Origin: CAIVVT01 sp963757265
GTDB lineage: Bacteria; Acidobacteriota; Terriglobia; Bryobacterales; Bryobacteraceae
Reading direction: 5' to 3'
Length of the DNA: 64,000 nt
Assembly: GCA_963757265.1 (NCBI GenBank)
Contig: CAVWRA010000004.1
Span: 434,001-498,000 of the forward strand
Made by a program: the position numbers and the translations under genes. Shown one piece after another: positions 63,737-64,000 of the stretch; position 1 is the first letter of the stretch; the number at the start of each line of letters is the position of its first letter. Under the pieces are notes generated by a model. It was not told where the DNA came from. It made no database searches and was given only the letters and a program-made list of their open reading frames with translations.

Positions 63737-64000
63737 TCACGCCACCATCCGCGCCAGCGTTGGCAGCAGCAGCTCGCGGCAGCGCACCACCTCGCCGGCC
63801 ACGAACACCGCCGGTGCGCGCACTTCGACCAGACCCTCGGCGACTAAGGCCAGATCGGCCAACACCACACGCTCGCGCGGCGTGGAGCCGTTTTCGATGA
63901 ACGCAACAGGCTCGGAGCCCGGCCGGCCGCACTCGATCAGTGCGCGCGCGATCAAGACGCGGCGGTGGACGCCCATCAGAATAATCAGCGTGTCCACGGC
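63737..64000 (-). CDS. cobA: Uroporphyrinogen-III C-methyltransferase (SUMT), C-terminal part
   Basis: The frame is open to the window edge, so the gene starts beyond 64000; 87 residues are seen. DTLIILMGVHRRVLIARALIECGRPGSEPVAFIENGSTPRERV and the terminal VRAPAVFVAGEVV match the C-terminal half of SUMT, which dimethylates uroporphyrinogen III to precorrin-2 for cobalamin or sirohaem. Whether it is a stand-alone CobA or the end of a HemD/CysG fusion cannot be told. The QueG enzyme in this window would need the cobalamin pathway or uptake. Confidence 0.8.
   Translation of the reverse strand, partial: AVDTLIILMGVHRRVLIARALIECGRPGSEPVAFIENGSTPRERVVLADLALVAEGLVEVRAPAVFVAGEVVRCRELLLPTLARMVA

Overview
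The window looks like chromosomal DNA of a Solibacter/Bryobacter-type member of the Acidobacteriota. This is inferred from gene content, since there is no rRNA or marker tree to use. Pointers are high GC, an ECF sigma factor overlapping a Ser/Thr kinase-TPR gene, a VWFA-related 'Acidobacterial domain' protein, two large hybrid histidine kinases, a PPi-type PEP carboxykinase, a COG1964 radical SAM protein and an NHLM-type peptide export cassette. I find no tRNA, rRNA or CRISPR array.

Layout. 0-6 kb: end of a membrane acyltransferase, a secreted propeller-like protein, an ECF sigma factor and a heavily frameshifted kinase-TPR gene, then a repeat-rich spacer. 6-13 kb: zinc-ribbon membrane protein, proline dehydrogenase, GH36 alpha-galactosidase, class V aminotransferase, TSUP transporter and an intact IS5/IS427-group insertion sequence that landed on the TSUP stop codon. 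13-21.6 kb: hybrid histidine kinase, a Tes-like radical SAM enzyme (candidate lipid enzyme), QueG and a TPR protein. 21.7-32.5 kb, all on the minus strand: PPi-PEPCK, a cyclic-nucleotide-binding protein, and an HlyD-C39/ABC-ABC export system with no visible precursor peptide. 32.5-39.5 kb: a small MITE-like element, a propeller hybrid kinase, YjbQ, FtsY and a frameshifted RibD. 39.5-42.8 kb: an accessory islet separating ribD from ribE, with a SIR2-like protein, a HicBA toxin-antitoxin pair, a Met-rich Spy-like protein and a dispersed repeat. 42.8-53.7 kb: RibE, a lipoprotein thioredoxin, a Pit transporter remnant, an OYE/Fe-S oxidoreductase with its GntR regulator, and a divergent sugar-catabolism cluster (ThuA, cupin isomerase, Gfo/Idh/MocA, sugar isomerase/epimerase) followed by a membrane acyltransferase. 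54-57.6 kb: a molybdenum hydroxylase operon (2Fe-2S subunit, Mo subunit, XdhC). 57.8-64 kb: M1 aminopeptidase, VWFA protein, PilZ-like protein, a hydrolase fragment and the end of a SUMT gene.

Several genes with recognisable, well-conserved protein sequence carry single-base frame breaks (propeller protein, kinase, ribD, pit remnant). Either the sequence has residual indel errors or several genes here are recent pseudogenes; ribD, usually essential, favours errors for at least part of them.
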